From positions 1-16,049 of the forward strand of contig CBFHQE010000066.1 of NCBI GenBank assembly GCA_965657935.1: a stretch of DNA of 16,049 nt, in the 5' to 3' direction. Positions 1 through 7,522 of this stretch are shown in pieces. Numbering within the stretch: position 1 is the stretch's first letter; each line of letters opens with the position of its first letter. Source of the stretch: Maricaulis sp965657935 (lineage in GTDB: Bacteria; Pseudomonadota; Alphaproteobacteria; Caulobacterales; Maricaulaceae). Position numbers and translations under genes: made by a program. The notes under the pieces are model-generated. The model saw nothing but the letters and a program-made list of their open reading frames with translations, was not told the DNA's origin and did not search any database.

Positions 1-814
1 CATTGGCAATGCTCAGCGCCTGTACACCCAGCTGCTGACGCACCATCAGGGCATTCAGCTTGGCACTCTCCTCGCCGAGATCCGCGTCGACCAGATGGCC
101 GATGCTGGCCTCTGTGACGTCGGCCTGTTTCTGGACCAGCACCTTTTGCACTTCCAGTGTCCGCAGCGACGTTCCCAGGCGCGAAACGGCAGCGTTCACA
201 TCCGTCATCGACGTATCAAACGTGTTGATCATGGCCTGATCCGGCTGGGTCAGTATGTGGGCGGTGTCGGGATAGGGCAGCGTTCCCGTCAGGGCGACAT
301 CAACGATACCGCCGCCATCGCTCATGTCTTCCGCCGCAATAGTCATCGTATCACCCGGCGCCGGTCCGGTGACGACTTTCAGATCATCCGCTCCGGTTTC
401 AAGGATATTGATGCCGTTGAAGGATGCAGCCTCCACCAGGCGGGTCATTTCATTGCCCAGTGACACATATTCGCCCATAAGATTGCGCCAGCTGGCCTCG
501 TCAAGACTGGTATCGGTGGCAGCGATCAGCTTGCTCTTCATTTCAATCATGATGTCGGAAATACCGGTGGCCGCAGCGAGCGCGACTTCAACAACGCCGC
601 TGGCAGCATCCATGGAGCGCATGGCCGTTTCGCGCCCACCATTGGACGCACGCATGCCCTGGGCCAACGCCCAGATCGTGCCATTATCCTTGGCACTGCC
701 GACCTTCAGCCCCGTTGCAATACGCGTCTGGACCTCGAGCGTGTCTCGGGTCAGACGATCGATATGCTGCAACGCTGCATTTGTTTCGGCCATGGAATGA
801 ACCGAAAAGCCCAT
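1..814 (-). CDS. Flagellin, C-terminus cut by window edge
   Basis: This is a flagellar filament subunit, exported through the flagellar type III apparatus. The translated minus strand opens MGFSVHSMAETNAALQ and continues with the N-terminal flagellin signature TRIATGLKVGSAKDNGTIWA. It reaches the window edge inside the C-terminal D0 helix, with DLGEESAKLNALMVRQQLG followed by VQALSIAN. About 271 codons are present. Caulobacter-type flagellins are about 273-277 residues, so only roughly ten residues are missing; the central variable domain is minimal, as in that group. The start at 814 was chosen over the in-frame ATG at 793 because the seven extra residues (MGFSVHS) restore the conserved flagellin N-terminal strand; the Shine-Dalgarno is weak. 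It is divergent from cobT with a 169-base gap. No flaF or flbT is in view, so this may be an isolated member of a multi-flagellin set (inference). Family assignment is secure; the paralogue is unknown. Confidence 0.95.
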   Translation of the reverse strand, partial: MGFSVHSMAETNAALQHIDRLTRDTLEVQTRIATGLKVGSAKDNGTIWALAQGMRASNGGRETAMRSMDAASGVVEVALAAATGISDIMIEMKSKLIAATDTSLDEASWRNLMGEYVSLGNEMTRLVEAASFNGINILETGADDLKVVTGPAPGDTMTIAAEDMSDGGGIVDVALTGTLPYPDTAHILTQPDQAMINTFDTSMTDVNAAVSRLGTSLRTLEVQKVLVQKQADVTEASIGHLVDADLGEESAKLNALMVRQQLGVQALSIAN

Positions 815-841
815 CCAGCCTACTCTCGCCACCTACGGTAT

Positions 842-860
842 CCGCCGGTTTTCCGGTCGG
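842..860 (-). other. Hairpin in the presumed flagellin 5' leader
   Basis: On the minus strand the sequence folds as CCG-(bulged A)-CCGG-AAAA-CCGG-CGG, a seven-pair stem with one bulge and a four-A loop, 28 bases ahead of the flagellin start at 814. In Caulobacter the flagellin mRNA leader is structured and is the target of FlbT (known for that system). A similar role here is inference. Confidence 0.4.
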
Positions 861-983
861 ATGTCTGGCCCCGCTTATACGGGTGCCAGCCTTCAGTGTG
901 CCGAAACAGGGTTAGCGGAAGGTTGATGCATTTGAAGAGTCTTGCCCCCTCGCAATCGTCAGCAAAACCGCTAGTTTGCCAGT

Positions 984-2885
984 ATGAGCAAGCCGCCTGC
1001 TGATCCCGACGCGTTCAAACGCGCCCTCTCCATTACCACCCGCGCCATCGCGGGGGAGAAAGATATCGATGTGCGTTTTGGCGGTGATGTTGCCGGGCTG
1101 AGTGGTGGACGCATCGTCCTGCCCAACCCCGGCAATGAACCCTCCCCGCGGGCCGCGGCGGCCGTGCGGGGTCGGGCCGATGCGCTGGCCCTCCGCCTGG
1201 CCCATCACAACGAAACGGAACACGTCAAATCCCTGCCACCCGGCGCGACAGCCCGAGCCATCTTCCACGCTGCCGAGCAGGCGCGCGTTGAAGGCATCGG
1301 AGCCCGGGAGATGGCCGGCGTCGCACAGAACCTGGACGCCTCACTGATCCAGCGCTGCAAGCAGAAAGGCTGGCAGCGGGTCGAAGACCGCCACGGCGCG
1401 CCGATGGAAGAAGCCATCGCGATGCTGATACGCGAACGCATTTCCGGCCGCCCGGCCCCGGTCGAGGCGCTCGGCTTGATGACAGCCTGGCGCGATCAAC
1501 TGGAAAACCTCGCCGGCCTCTCCCTCGATGCGCTGGCGGGCAATGCCAATGATCAGGAAGCTTTCGCGACTGCCCTGCGCACGGTGATCCAGGATCTCGA
1601 CCTGGCCGACGAGCTGGGTGGGGACCCGGAAGAAAGTGAAAATCCTGACGACGAGGATGAAGGCGTCGATCGGGAACAGCGCACGGGCGAGGACGAACAG
1701 CCCGATGGCGATGATGGCGGCGATCCCGATACGCCTGATGCCTCCGGCACCGCGGCTGACGAGGACGAGATCACGGCGGACACCGATGACCTCGATACAC
1801 GGGTCGAGGCGATGGATGATGATGGCGCCGCCCAGACAACCATGCGCCCCAACTGGCGCCCGTCAGACGATAGGAATGCCAAGGCCTACAAGGTCTTCAC
1901 ACGCGAGTTCGACGAAGTCGTCCACGCCACCGACATGTGCGACACGGAGGAGCTGGAACGCCTGCGTCGTTATCTCGACAACACGCTGAAAGGCCTAGAC
2001 CAGGTCGTCGGCCGCCTTGCCAACCGCCTGCAGCGCCGCCTGATGGCCCAGCAGGAACGCGCCTGGAAGTTCGATCTTGAAGAGGGCGTGCTCGACGGGT
2101 CAAGGCTGGCCCGTGTGATCGCCGATCCGACCCTGCCGCTGTCCTACAAGCTGGAAAGCGATACCGAGTTCCGCGACACCATTGTCACGCTGTTGATCGA
2201 CAATTCCGGCTCCATGCGCGGTCGTCCGATCACTGTCGCCGCAGCCTGTGCCGACATTCTGGCTCGCACGCTGGAGCGTTGCGGTGTGAAGACCGAAATC
2301 CTCGGCTTCACCACCAAGGCCTGGAAAGGCGGCCAATCCAAGGAGAGATGGCTCAAGGACGGCAAACCATCCCAACCCGGCCGCCTCAATGACCTGCGTC
2401 ACATCATCTACAAGGCCGCCGACACGCCGTGGCGCCGCGCCCGGTCGAACCTTGGCCTGATGATGCGCGAAGGTCTCCTCAAGGAAAACATCGATGGCGA
2501 GGCCCTCTTGTGGGCCTGGAAACGCCTGGCCACACGCCCGGAACAACGCCGCATCATGATGGTGATTTCCGATGGCGCACCCGTTGATGACGGCACCCAG
2601 TCCGCCAACTCGGCCGGATATCTGGAGAAACACCTGCGCGAAACGATCACCATGATCGAGAAACGCTCCGAAGTAGAACTGCTCGCCATTGGCATCGGCC
2701 ACGATGTCACCCGCTGGTATCGCCGCGCCGTCACCATCAATGATGTTGACCAGCTCGGCGGTGCCATCACCGACCAGCTGGCCGCCCTGTTTGACGAGGA
2801 TGGTGGACCAACGCCCAGCTTCTCCGGCGGCGCGGCTCCGGCGATGAAGAAGGTGGATTTCTCCTCCATCGCCGGGCGCGTCTAG
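984..2885 (+). CDS. cobT: Cobaltochelatase subunit CobT
   Basis: CobT is the AAA-partner subunit of the aerobic cobaltochelatase (CobN-CobS-CobT), which inserts cobalt into hydrogenobyrinic acid a,c-diamide during B12 synthesis in the cytoplasm. The product is 633 residues, matching the roughly 630 of characterised CobT. The order is as expected: an N-terminal CobT domain (about 5-205), a very acidic low-complexity linker (about 213-280), a helical stretch (about 300-375), and a C-terminal von Willebrand A domain (about 395-620). The MIDAS motif DNSGS is at 406-410 and the later SDGAP at 528-532. The start MSKPPADPDAFKRAL fits the family, but there is no convincing Shine-Dalgarno upstream, so translation may be leaderless or initiated weakly. 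cobS and cobN are not next to it. It is convergent with the esterase gene, with only six bases between the two stop codons. It could act with a distant cobS, or with another chelatase-like AAA partner. Confidence 0.93.
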   Translation: MSKPPADPDAFKRALSITTRAIAGEKDIDVRFGGDVAGLSGGRIVLPNPGNEPSPRAAAAVRGRADALALRLAHHNETEHVKSLPPGATARAIFHAAEQARVEGIGAREMAGVAQNLDASLIQRCKQKGWQRVEDRHGAPMEEAIAMLIRERISGRPAPVEALGLMTAWRDQLENLAGLSLDALAGNANDQEAFATALRTVIQDLDLADELGGDPEESENPDDEDEGVDREQRTGEDEQPDGDDGGDPDTPDASGTAADEDEITADTDDLDTRVEAMDDDGAAQTTMRPNWRPSDDRNAKAYKVFTREFDEVVHATDMCDTEELERLRRYLDNTLKGLDQVVGRLANRLQRRLMAQQERAWKFDLEEGVLDGSRLARVIADPTLPLSYKLESDTEFRDTIVTLLIDNSGSMRGRPITVAAACADILARTLERCGVKTEILGFTTKAWKGGQSKERWLKDGKPSQPGRLNDLRHIIYKAADTPWRRARSNLGLMMREGLLKENIDGEALLWAWKRLATRPEQRRIMMVISDGAPVDDGTQSANSAGYLEKHLRETITMIEKRSEVELLAIGIGHDVTRWYRRAVTINDVDQLGGAITDQLAALFDEDGGPTPSFSGGAAPAMKKVDFSSIAGRV

Positions 2886-2891
2886 CACGAT

Positions 2892-3656
2892 CTAGTCCTC
2901 CGCCACCACGCGACGCAATCCCTCTGCATAGATCGTCGGGATGACCTGCATGTGCGTGGCATTGGGAACGACGATGGGTGTGACCTCGCTGTCCAGACCG
3001 CTGTCAGACAGGAAGGTGTCGATCGCTTCGCGCGTCGCACTTTCCTCTGACCCGACCGCGATGAAAATCTCCGCTGGAGGACGCTGGGCTGCATAGGCCC
3101 CGGCCAGGGCGCTGGCCCATTCCACCTCTTCCTCCATCGACGGGCTGGAGTCGATGACGCCATCGACTTCCTCGTAGCGGGCCGCTTCCAGCGCCACACG
3201 ACCACCGGAAGAATGGCCATAAACAAATACCTCTCCCAGCTCAAACGGGACTGTCTCGCGGATCAAGGGCAAGGCTTCGGCGACAACAGCGCGTGTGAAT
3301 TCCGCGAGCCCGGCTCCACCGTCCTGCGGACTGTAATCGGCATTGCGGCCGGCCATCCATCCGTTGAGCGAACCATAGCCGATACCGGCCACGACAAGCG
3401 GCGGCGCACTGTTCTCGAACGACATCAGGCGCGCCGTATCCGAAGTGAGACCAAACATGATGTCGCCATCCATGACGATGACCAGCGGAAGGGCTTCACC
3501 GTCCGGAACCTGACGGATCGGTCCCGCAAGATAGATCTGGCGATCGCCCTCGAGGCTCTGCGAGGACCAGGTGACCTGATGGGTGAGTGGAAGTTCGACC
3601 GGGTCCAGAACCAGTGCGTCCTGGACAAGAATAGCTGCAAGCATGCCGAAAAACAT
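2892..3656 (-). CDS. Exported alpha/beta-hydrolase, putative esterase family
   Basis: A 254-residue hydrolase that resembles the Esterase-D/enterochelin-esterase-like family. The first 15 or so residues (MFFGMLAAILVQDAL) form a short hydrophobic segment that could be a signal peptide. The core begins with the oxyanion-side strand LPLVIVMDGD (57-66). The nucleophile elbow GHSSGG lies at 147-152, giving Ser149 as the likely nucleophile, and NATHMQVIP carries the probable catalytic His235. The acid residue is probably one of the Glu/Asp residues around 203-207 (VGSEES). The substrate cannot be read from the sequence; relatives hydrolyse short acyl, siderophore or peptide-like esters. The start at 3656 follows an AGGGGG Shine-Dalgarno at good spacing. 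It shares strand with the membrane protein and amidohydrolase genes upstream, but a 98-base gap with a hairpin suggests it is not tightly co-transcribed. Confidence 0.8.
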   Translation of the reverse strand: MFFGMLAAILVQDALVLDPVELPLTHQVTWSSQSLEGDRQIYLAGPIRQVPDGEALPLVIVMDGDIMFGLTSDTARLMSFENSAPPLVVAGIGYGSLNGWMAGRNADYSPQDGGAGLAEFTRAVVAEALPLIRETVPFELGEVFVYGHSSGGRVALEAARYEEVDGVIDSSPSMEEEVEWASALAGAYAAQRPPAEIFIAVGSEESATREAIDTFLSDSGLDSEVTPIVVPNATHMQVIPTIYAEGLRRVVAED

Positions 3657-3693
3657 GACAGCCCCCTGTTCTATAAACGCCCGATCCCGGTTC

Positions 3694-3713
3694 GCAGGAT
3701 AGCCCGATCCTGC
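3694..3713 (-). other. Perfect 7-bp hairpin between two minus-strand genes
   Basis: GCAGGAT, six-base loop, ATCCTGC: a perfect stem 42 bases downstream of the membrane-protein stop (minus direction) and 38 bases ahead of the esterase start. No T-run follows on the minus strand, so it is not a convincing rho-independent terminator. It could be an RNA processing or stabilising stem, or an operator. Confidence 0.35.
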
Positions 3714-3754
3714 CAGCGCGGCCTTAAAAGGCTGAGAGATCGATCACGGGGCCG

Positions 3755-4129
3755 TTACCCGCCAAGCGCCATCCAGAACAGGATCCCGCCGATCGGAAAG
3801 AAGAACGCCCAGGACAAATGTTTGCCTCGGCTCAGTATCAGCGCGATCACGCCACAGAACACAAAAGTGCCACCGAATACGACAAGCGTCAGCTGGCGGA
3901 ACTCCGCGATAGCCAACCCATCCAGTACCAGCACAGCGGCCAGGGCAAACCACATCACAGTCAGTAGATGCCAGCCCGCCTTAAGCGTCACCCGGCTCAT
4001 CGTACGACTGCCCAGAATAGTTGGCAGGTCCTCCCGCACCACGATCGGCGCGATCAGGCGTTTGCCGCCAATAACGGAGTGAAACAGACCAACGAGAACA
4101 AGCAGGACTGCAGCGATCAAACTGAGCAT
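3755..4129 (-). CDS. Small four-helix membrane protein, function unknown
   Basis: A 124-residue protein that I cannot name. Hydrophobic segments near residues 2-20, 53-73, 78-98 and 105-121 predict four transmembrane helices joined by short charged loops. A conserved-looking FHSVIGGKRLI motif ends helix 1, and a basic/acidic loop (VVREDLPTILGSR) separates helices 1 and 2. The start was set at 4129 rather than the longer TTG at 4144 because a perfect GGAGG (4135-4139) lies five bases upstream of the ATG. The coding frame is intact and has the same codon character as its neighbours. The upstream amidohydrolase is on the same strand 134 bases away; a shared operon is possible but not shown. Confidence 0.75.
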   Translation of the reverse strand: MLSLIAAVLLVLVGLFHSVIGGKRLIAPIVVREDLPTILGSRTMSRVTLKAGWHLLTVMWFALAAVLVLDGLAIAEFRQLTLVVFGGTFVFCGVIALILSRGKHLSWAFFFPIGGILFWMALGG

Positions 4130-4263
4130 GGGCGCCTCCAACAAGGATCGCGGCGGATCCTATCGAAGATTTCCATACATGGGCGGATGGGCACTATGTC
4201 TGCGGTGTGTCGTCGCGGTGCACACGACCCATCTTCCCCGGAGGGGGGAGGATCTACGCTCCA

Positions 4264-6048
4264 CTAACACCCCGGACATTGGTGGAAGCTGTCGGGATGT
4301 TCCCAGGTCACCTCACCATCCACGACCGTCATCCACGGTGTCACCGTCAGGATGTCAGCGTATTCGATGGTCATGATATCGCCGGAGAAAATGCTGAAGT
4401 CGGCGCGCTTGCCTTCCTCGATCGAGCCGAGCTCGTCCTCGCGGAAGGAGGCATAGGCCGGCCAGAGGGTGAAGAGTTTGAGCGCGTCATCGCGTGACAG
4501 CGCCTCTTCTGGACGCCAGTTCTCGCCCTGGAAGCCGGACAGATCGGCGCGGGCCACGGCGGCATAGAACTCGATCCGCGGATCGCCCTGTTCGACCGGC
4601 GCGTCGGATCCGCCGGTCAAGTGGGCACCATGATCCAGCAGGGTCTGCCAGGCATAGGCACCATCAAGACGGTCCTCGCCCAGACGGGCGGGTGCGAAAT
4701 GCAAGTCACCAATGGCGTGTGAGGGCTGCATGGAGGCGATCACACCCAGCTCGGCAAAACGCGCGAAATCATCCGGGTGGACGATCTGGGTATGTTCATC
4801 GCGCCAGCGATGGTCTGGAAGAGCCCGTTCATCGGCCGGGACCTGGGCTTGGGCTTCCTCGACCCAATCCAGCAAGAGGCGATTGCCGCGGTCACCGATC
4901 GCATGGACATTCATCTGGATGCCATTGCGCAGGGCCTCGATGAAGACGCCCACCGTCTCGTCCGGTTCGGCGATGTTCAGGCCAGCCGTATCCGGGCGAT
5001 CACTGTAGGGCGACAGCAAGGCCGCACCGCGTGAGCCCAGTGCTCCGTCCATGTAGAGCTTCACCGCGCGGGTAATCACCATGCCATCATCGGCAATGCG
5101 CGGCACTTCCCGCGCCAGCTCGGCAAATCCGCCCGGATTAATGGAGACATAGACGCGAGTGGACAGGCGATCCGCTTCGGCCAGACCCTCGATCATCTCG
5201 ACATCGGCATAGGGGACCGACATGTCATGTGCCCCGGCCCAGCCCAGGCTGGCCAGACGTTGCGATCCCTCGGCATAGATATCTGCGCGTACATCACCTG
5301 TGGGCGCCGAAACGAGGCTACTGACCGGATACATAGCGGTATCGATCAACATGCCGGTCGGCTCTCCGTCGTCGTCAAACAGTATCTCACCGCCCTCAGG
5401 CGCGACACTGTCCCGGGTAATGGCGCCAGCGTCCAGAGCGGCCGAATTGGCGACCAGGGCATGGCCGTCGGCACGAACAAGAATCACAGGGTTGTCAGGG
5501 GATACCGCGTCGAGGTCCTCGCGATTGGGGAACCGCGCCTCCGGCCAGTGGGTTTCGATCCAGCCGCGACCAAAGACGACCGTGCCCGCATCCGCATCGG
5601 CAACTGTTTCGGAAACTCGCTGCACCAGTTCTTCGATCGAGGTCACGGCATCAAGGTTCAGCGTGCGCTCGCGTGAGCCAACGCCAAGAACGTGCACATG
5701 ACTGTCGGTGAAACCTGGATACAGGGCACCACCATTCAGGTCGACGATGCGGGTATTGTCGCCGAGATACTGCTGCGCCTGAGCCTCATCGCCAACATAG
5801 ACGATGCGGCCATCGCGGGTCACCACAGCCTCGGCCCGGCGCTGATCATCATTGGCGGTATAGATCTCACCGCCCCAGAAAATCAGGTCTCCCGGCTCGA
5901 TCAGCGCGCCTGTCTGTGCGGCAGACGGCGCTGTTCCGCTGGTTGGCTGAGCCGAATTTTGCGGCTCGGCGGGGGTTTCCGTCGGGGCTTGCCCACAGGC
6001 AGCCAGTGAAATCGCAGCGGCCGATGCCAGCCAAACAGACAAACGCAT
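4264..6048 (-). CDS. Lipoprotein amidohydrolase (YtcJ/Amidohydro_3 type)
   Basis: A 594-residue metal-dependent hydrolase of the amidohydrolase superfamily. It carries a lipoprotein signal with lipobox LAAC (Cys18) and a Pro/Thr/Ala-rich tether (about 20-48), so it is expected to be membrane-anchored outside the cytoplasm. The TIM-barrel domain starts with DSHVHVLG (metal ligands His117 and His119). It continues with KLYMDGALGSRGAAL (Lys330 region), NVHAIGDRGN (His382), DEHTQIVH (about 417-424) and GGSDAPVEQGDP (Asp482). A C-terminal composite domain ends in EEGKRADFSIF. This pattern matches Amidohydro_3 proteins related to YtcJ and N-substituted formamide deformylase; the natural substrate is unknown, probably an amide or ester. 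The start at 6048 has GGAGGG upstream. Oddly, the protein ends in the tetrapeptide CPGC, a thioredoxin-like CxxC at the extreme C-terminus. Confidence 0.9.
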   Translation of the reverse strand: MRLSVWLASAAAISLAACGQAPTETPAEPQNSAQPTSGTAPSAAQTGALIEPGDLIFWGGEIYTANDDQRRAEAVVTRDGRIVYVGDEAQAQQYLGDNTRIVDLNGGALYPGFTDSHVHVLGVGSRERTLNLDAVTSIEELVQRVSETVADADAGTVVFGRGWIETHWPEARFPNREDLDAVSPDNPVILVRADGHALVANSAALDAGAITRDSVAPEGGEILFDDDGEPTGMLIDTAMYPVSSLVSAPTGDVRADIYAEGSQRLASLGWAGAHDMSVPYADVEMIEGLAEADRLSTRVYVSINPGGFAELAREVPRIADDGMVITRAVKLYMDGALGSRGAALLSPYSDRPDTAGLNIAEPDETVGVFIEALRNGIQMNVHAIGDRGNRLLLDWVEEAQAQVPADERALPDHRWRDEHTQIVHPDDFARFAELGVIASMQPSHAIGDLHFAPARLGEDRLDGAYAWQTLLDHGAHLTGGSDAPVEQGDPRIEFYAAVARADLSGFQGENWRPEEALSRDDALKLFTLWPAYASFREDELGSIEEGKRADFSIFSGDIMTIEYADILTVTPWMTVVDGEVTWEHPDSFHQCPGC

Positions 6049-6101
6049 GGTGTTCCCTCCCCAGTGTCGGGAGGCAAGCTAGCCCTCACGCGCACAAACA
6101 A

Positions 6102-6129
6102 CAACGCCCGCTGCAAGCAGCGGGCGTTG
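6102..6129 (-). terminator. Rho-independent terminator of rpmB
   Basis: A perfect 12-bp stem (CAACGCCCGCTG / CAGCGGGCGTTG) with loop CAAG, 23 bases past the L28 stop. On the minus strand it is followed by a T-rich run (TTGTTTG). Stem strength and position make it a strong terminator separating rpmB from the amidohydrolase gene. Confidence 0.88.
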
Positions 6130-6152
6130 ATAATTCCGTTTCCGGAAAACTG

Positions 6153-6437
6153 TTAAGCCTCGTTGGCCTTCTTCAGTTCGCGCTTGATCTTGAGCGCGCG
6201 ATCGGAAAGCTGCTCATCGCGAGCTTTCAGAAGGAAGGCGTCCAGACCGCCGACATGGTCGACGCTGCGCAGTGCTTTAGCAGCAATACGCAGTTTGAAA
6301 CCGCGACCCAGCTTGTCAGACGTCAGGGTGACATCGCACAGGTTCGGCAGAAAACGGCGGCGGGTTCTGTTGTTCGCGTGGGAAACATTGTTTCCCGTCA
6401 TAACACCCGTACCGGTCAAATCGCAGCGACGCGCCAT
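6153..6437 (-). CDS. rpmB: 50S ribosomal protein L28
   Basis: A 94-residue L28, a basic protein of the large ribosomal subunit near the tRNA exit region. The N-terminal signature MARRCDLTGTGVMTGNNVSH, then ANNRTRRRFLPNL, is diagnostic of the family, followed by the Lys/Arg-rich C-terminal helix (KIKRELKKANEA). The start at 6437 is set by family alignment and by the GAAAGGTG Shine-Dalgarno just upstream; the frame stays open further upstream, but those codons are leader sequence. It is monocistronic: a -10 box lies 18 bases before the start codon and a strong terminator follows the stop. No zinc-binding CxxC pairs are present, so this is the zinc-independent form. Divergent from the DUF3108 gene. 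Confidence 0.97.
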   Translation of the reverse strand: MARRCDLTGTGVMTGNNVSHANNRTRRRFLPNLCDVTLTSDKLGRGFKLRIAAKALRSVDHVGGLDAFLLKARDEQLSDRALKIKRELKKANEA

Positions 6438-6455
6438 AGTCGCACCTTTCAAACA

Positions 6456-6461
6456 ATTATA
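6456..6461 (-). promoter_or_regulatory. -10 box of the rpmB promoter
   Basis: The minus strand reads a perfect TATAAT 18 bases ahead of the rpmB ATG, implying a leader of about a dozen bases carrying the Shine-Dalgarno. The -35 is poor (CTGCAA at 17-bp spacing). Placement directly upstream of a monocistronic ribosomal protein gene supports a housekeeping promoter. Confidence 0.65.
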
Positions 6462-6627
6462 TTCTTTGCGCAGAGGCCTTGCAGCCAAAGCGGGAGCGGG
6501 CGAGATAACGGAGTGGACCGGCTGCGTCAAGCTCATGGCGTTCATCTTGCAGTCGGTTTTAAGGTATTATTGCAGTTGGGCGGACATGTAAAAGGGCCGG
6601 CGGGGCCGGACTTGAGGAGAGTAAAGC

Positions 6628-7434
6628 GTGAAAAAGGCAATGATTCTAGCGACCGGACTGGCACTTGCGACAAGTGCGATGCCGGCGGGCGCTGACGATG
6701 CGGCAGAAATCACCAACACCGCAGGCGAAGGCGTGACGGTGCAATACGCTGGCTCGGTCATGATTTTCCAGGTCGCCAATATCGTCATTTCCAGCACGTT
6801 CCAGGAAGAGACATATCAGGCTTCCGCCCGTTTCACCGCCGCGGGCCTGGCGGCTCTGTTCACCGATGCGGATATCGAGGCCGGTGTCAGCGGCTATCGC
6901 GAAGGACCGCGTCTGCAGCCCTGGCGCTACAGTCACCTGAACCATGCCAGCTCGAAGAATCGAATCGTCGGCATCGACTTTCCGGAAGGCGTTGCCACCC
7001 CGGATATCAATCCGCCCTTTGGAAATATGGGTGAACCGCCCGCCAGTGCCGAGGAACGCTCGGGCGCCGCTGACCCGCTCTCGGCTCTGTTGAGCGTGGG
7101 CCTGGGCTCTGTCGCCGACGAGAATGGCCGTTGCGCCGGCACCCTGCCCATCTTTGATGGTCGCGCGCGTTACAATCTTCGTTTTGAATATGGCGGCGAG
7201 GACCGCATCCGCACCCGCGCCTGGCGTGGCGATGCCCAGGTCTGCCACGCCTATTACGAGCCAATCTCCGGCTATGAGGAGGACGAGTTCCCATCCGATG
7301 ACGTGATCGCCGAGCCCATCACCATGTGGTTCGCCCCGGTCGAAGGCACCAATATCCACGTCCCGGTCCGCATCCGCACCAATGCCGGCTTTGGTGGCGC
7401 CACGATTACGGCTCGCTCGATCCAGGCGCATTAG
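6628..7434 (+). CDS. DUF3108 exported protein
   Basis: A 268-residue protein with a Sec signal peptide (about 1-22, MKKAMILATGLALATSAMPAGA, cut before DD), so it is expected in the periplasm. The mature part resembles DUF3108 proteins: repeated beta-strand segments (YAGSVMIFQVANIVISSTFQ; YNLRFEYGG; CHAYYEPISGYEED) and a C-terminal strand pair (IHVPVRIRTNAGFGGATI). Two cysteines (in GRCAGTL and QVCHAYY) could form a disulfide. The start is GTG at 6628: GAGGAG sits eight bases upstream, whereas the internal ATG at 6640 would be too far from it. The family has no assigned biochemical role. Its place between rpmB and the helicase is a recurrent alphaproteobacterial gene order (from general knowledge, not checked here). 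A TATTAT (6565-6570) upstream may be its -10, but no matching -35 is visible. Confidence 0.82.
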   Translation: MKKAMILATGLALATSAMPAGADDAAEITNTAGEGVTVQYAGSVMIFQVANIVISSTFQEETYQASARFTAAGLAALFTDADIEAGVSGYREGPRLQPWRYSHLNHASSKNRIVGIDFPEGVATPDINPPFGNMGEPPASAEERSGAADPLSALLSVGLGSVADENGRCAGTLPIFDGRARYNLRFEYGGEDRIRTRAWRGDAQVCHAYYEPISGYEEDEFPSDDVIAEPITMWFAPVEGTNIHVPVRIRTNAGFGGATITARSIQAH

Positions 7435-7522
7435 AAGCCAGGCGCACTACAGGACTGGCTGCCGACCTCGCAAAATCCGGTCACTGGCCCTAGATAGGCA
7501 ATGATCAAAAAGGGATGGCGAG

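Noticed and set aside
95..800. Two plus-strand frames (95-463 and 324-800)
   Set aside because: Both are antisense to the flagellin, whose N- and C-terminal signatures are clear on the minus strand.
2100..2888. A 262-codon minus-strand frame opposite the cobT C-terminal domain
   Set aside because: A shadow of the conserved von Willebrand A domain coding sequence; no ribosome site or family features.
4231..4252. ATCTTCCCC...GGGGAGGAT hairpin downstream of the amidohydrolase gene
   Set aside because: The stem has a mismatch and no T-run follows on the minus strand, so it is not a supported terminator.
6438..6545. Upstream in-frame extension of rpmB to an ATG at 6545
   Set aside because: It would span the TATAAT promoter element and the Shine-Dalgarno, and L28 proteins start at MARRC-type sequences.
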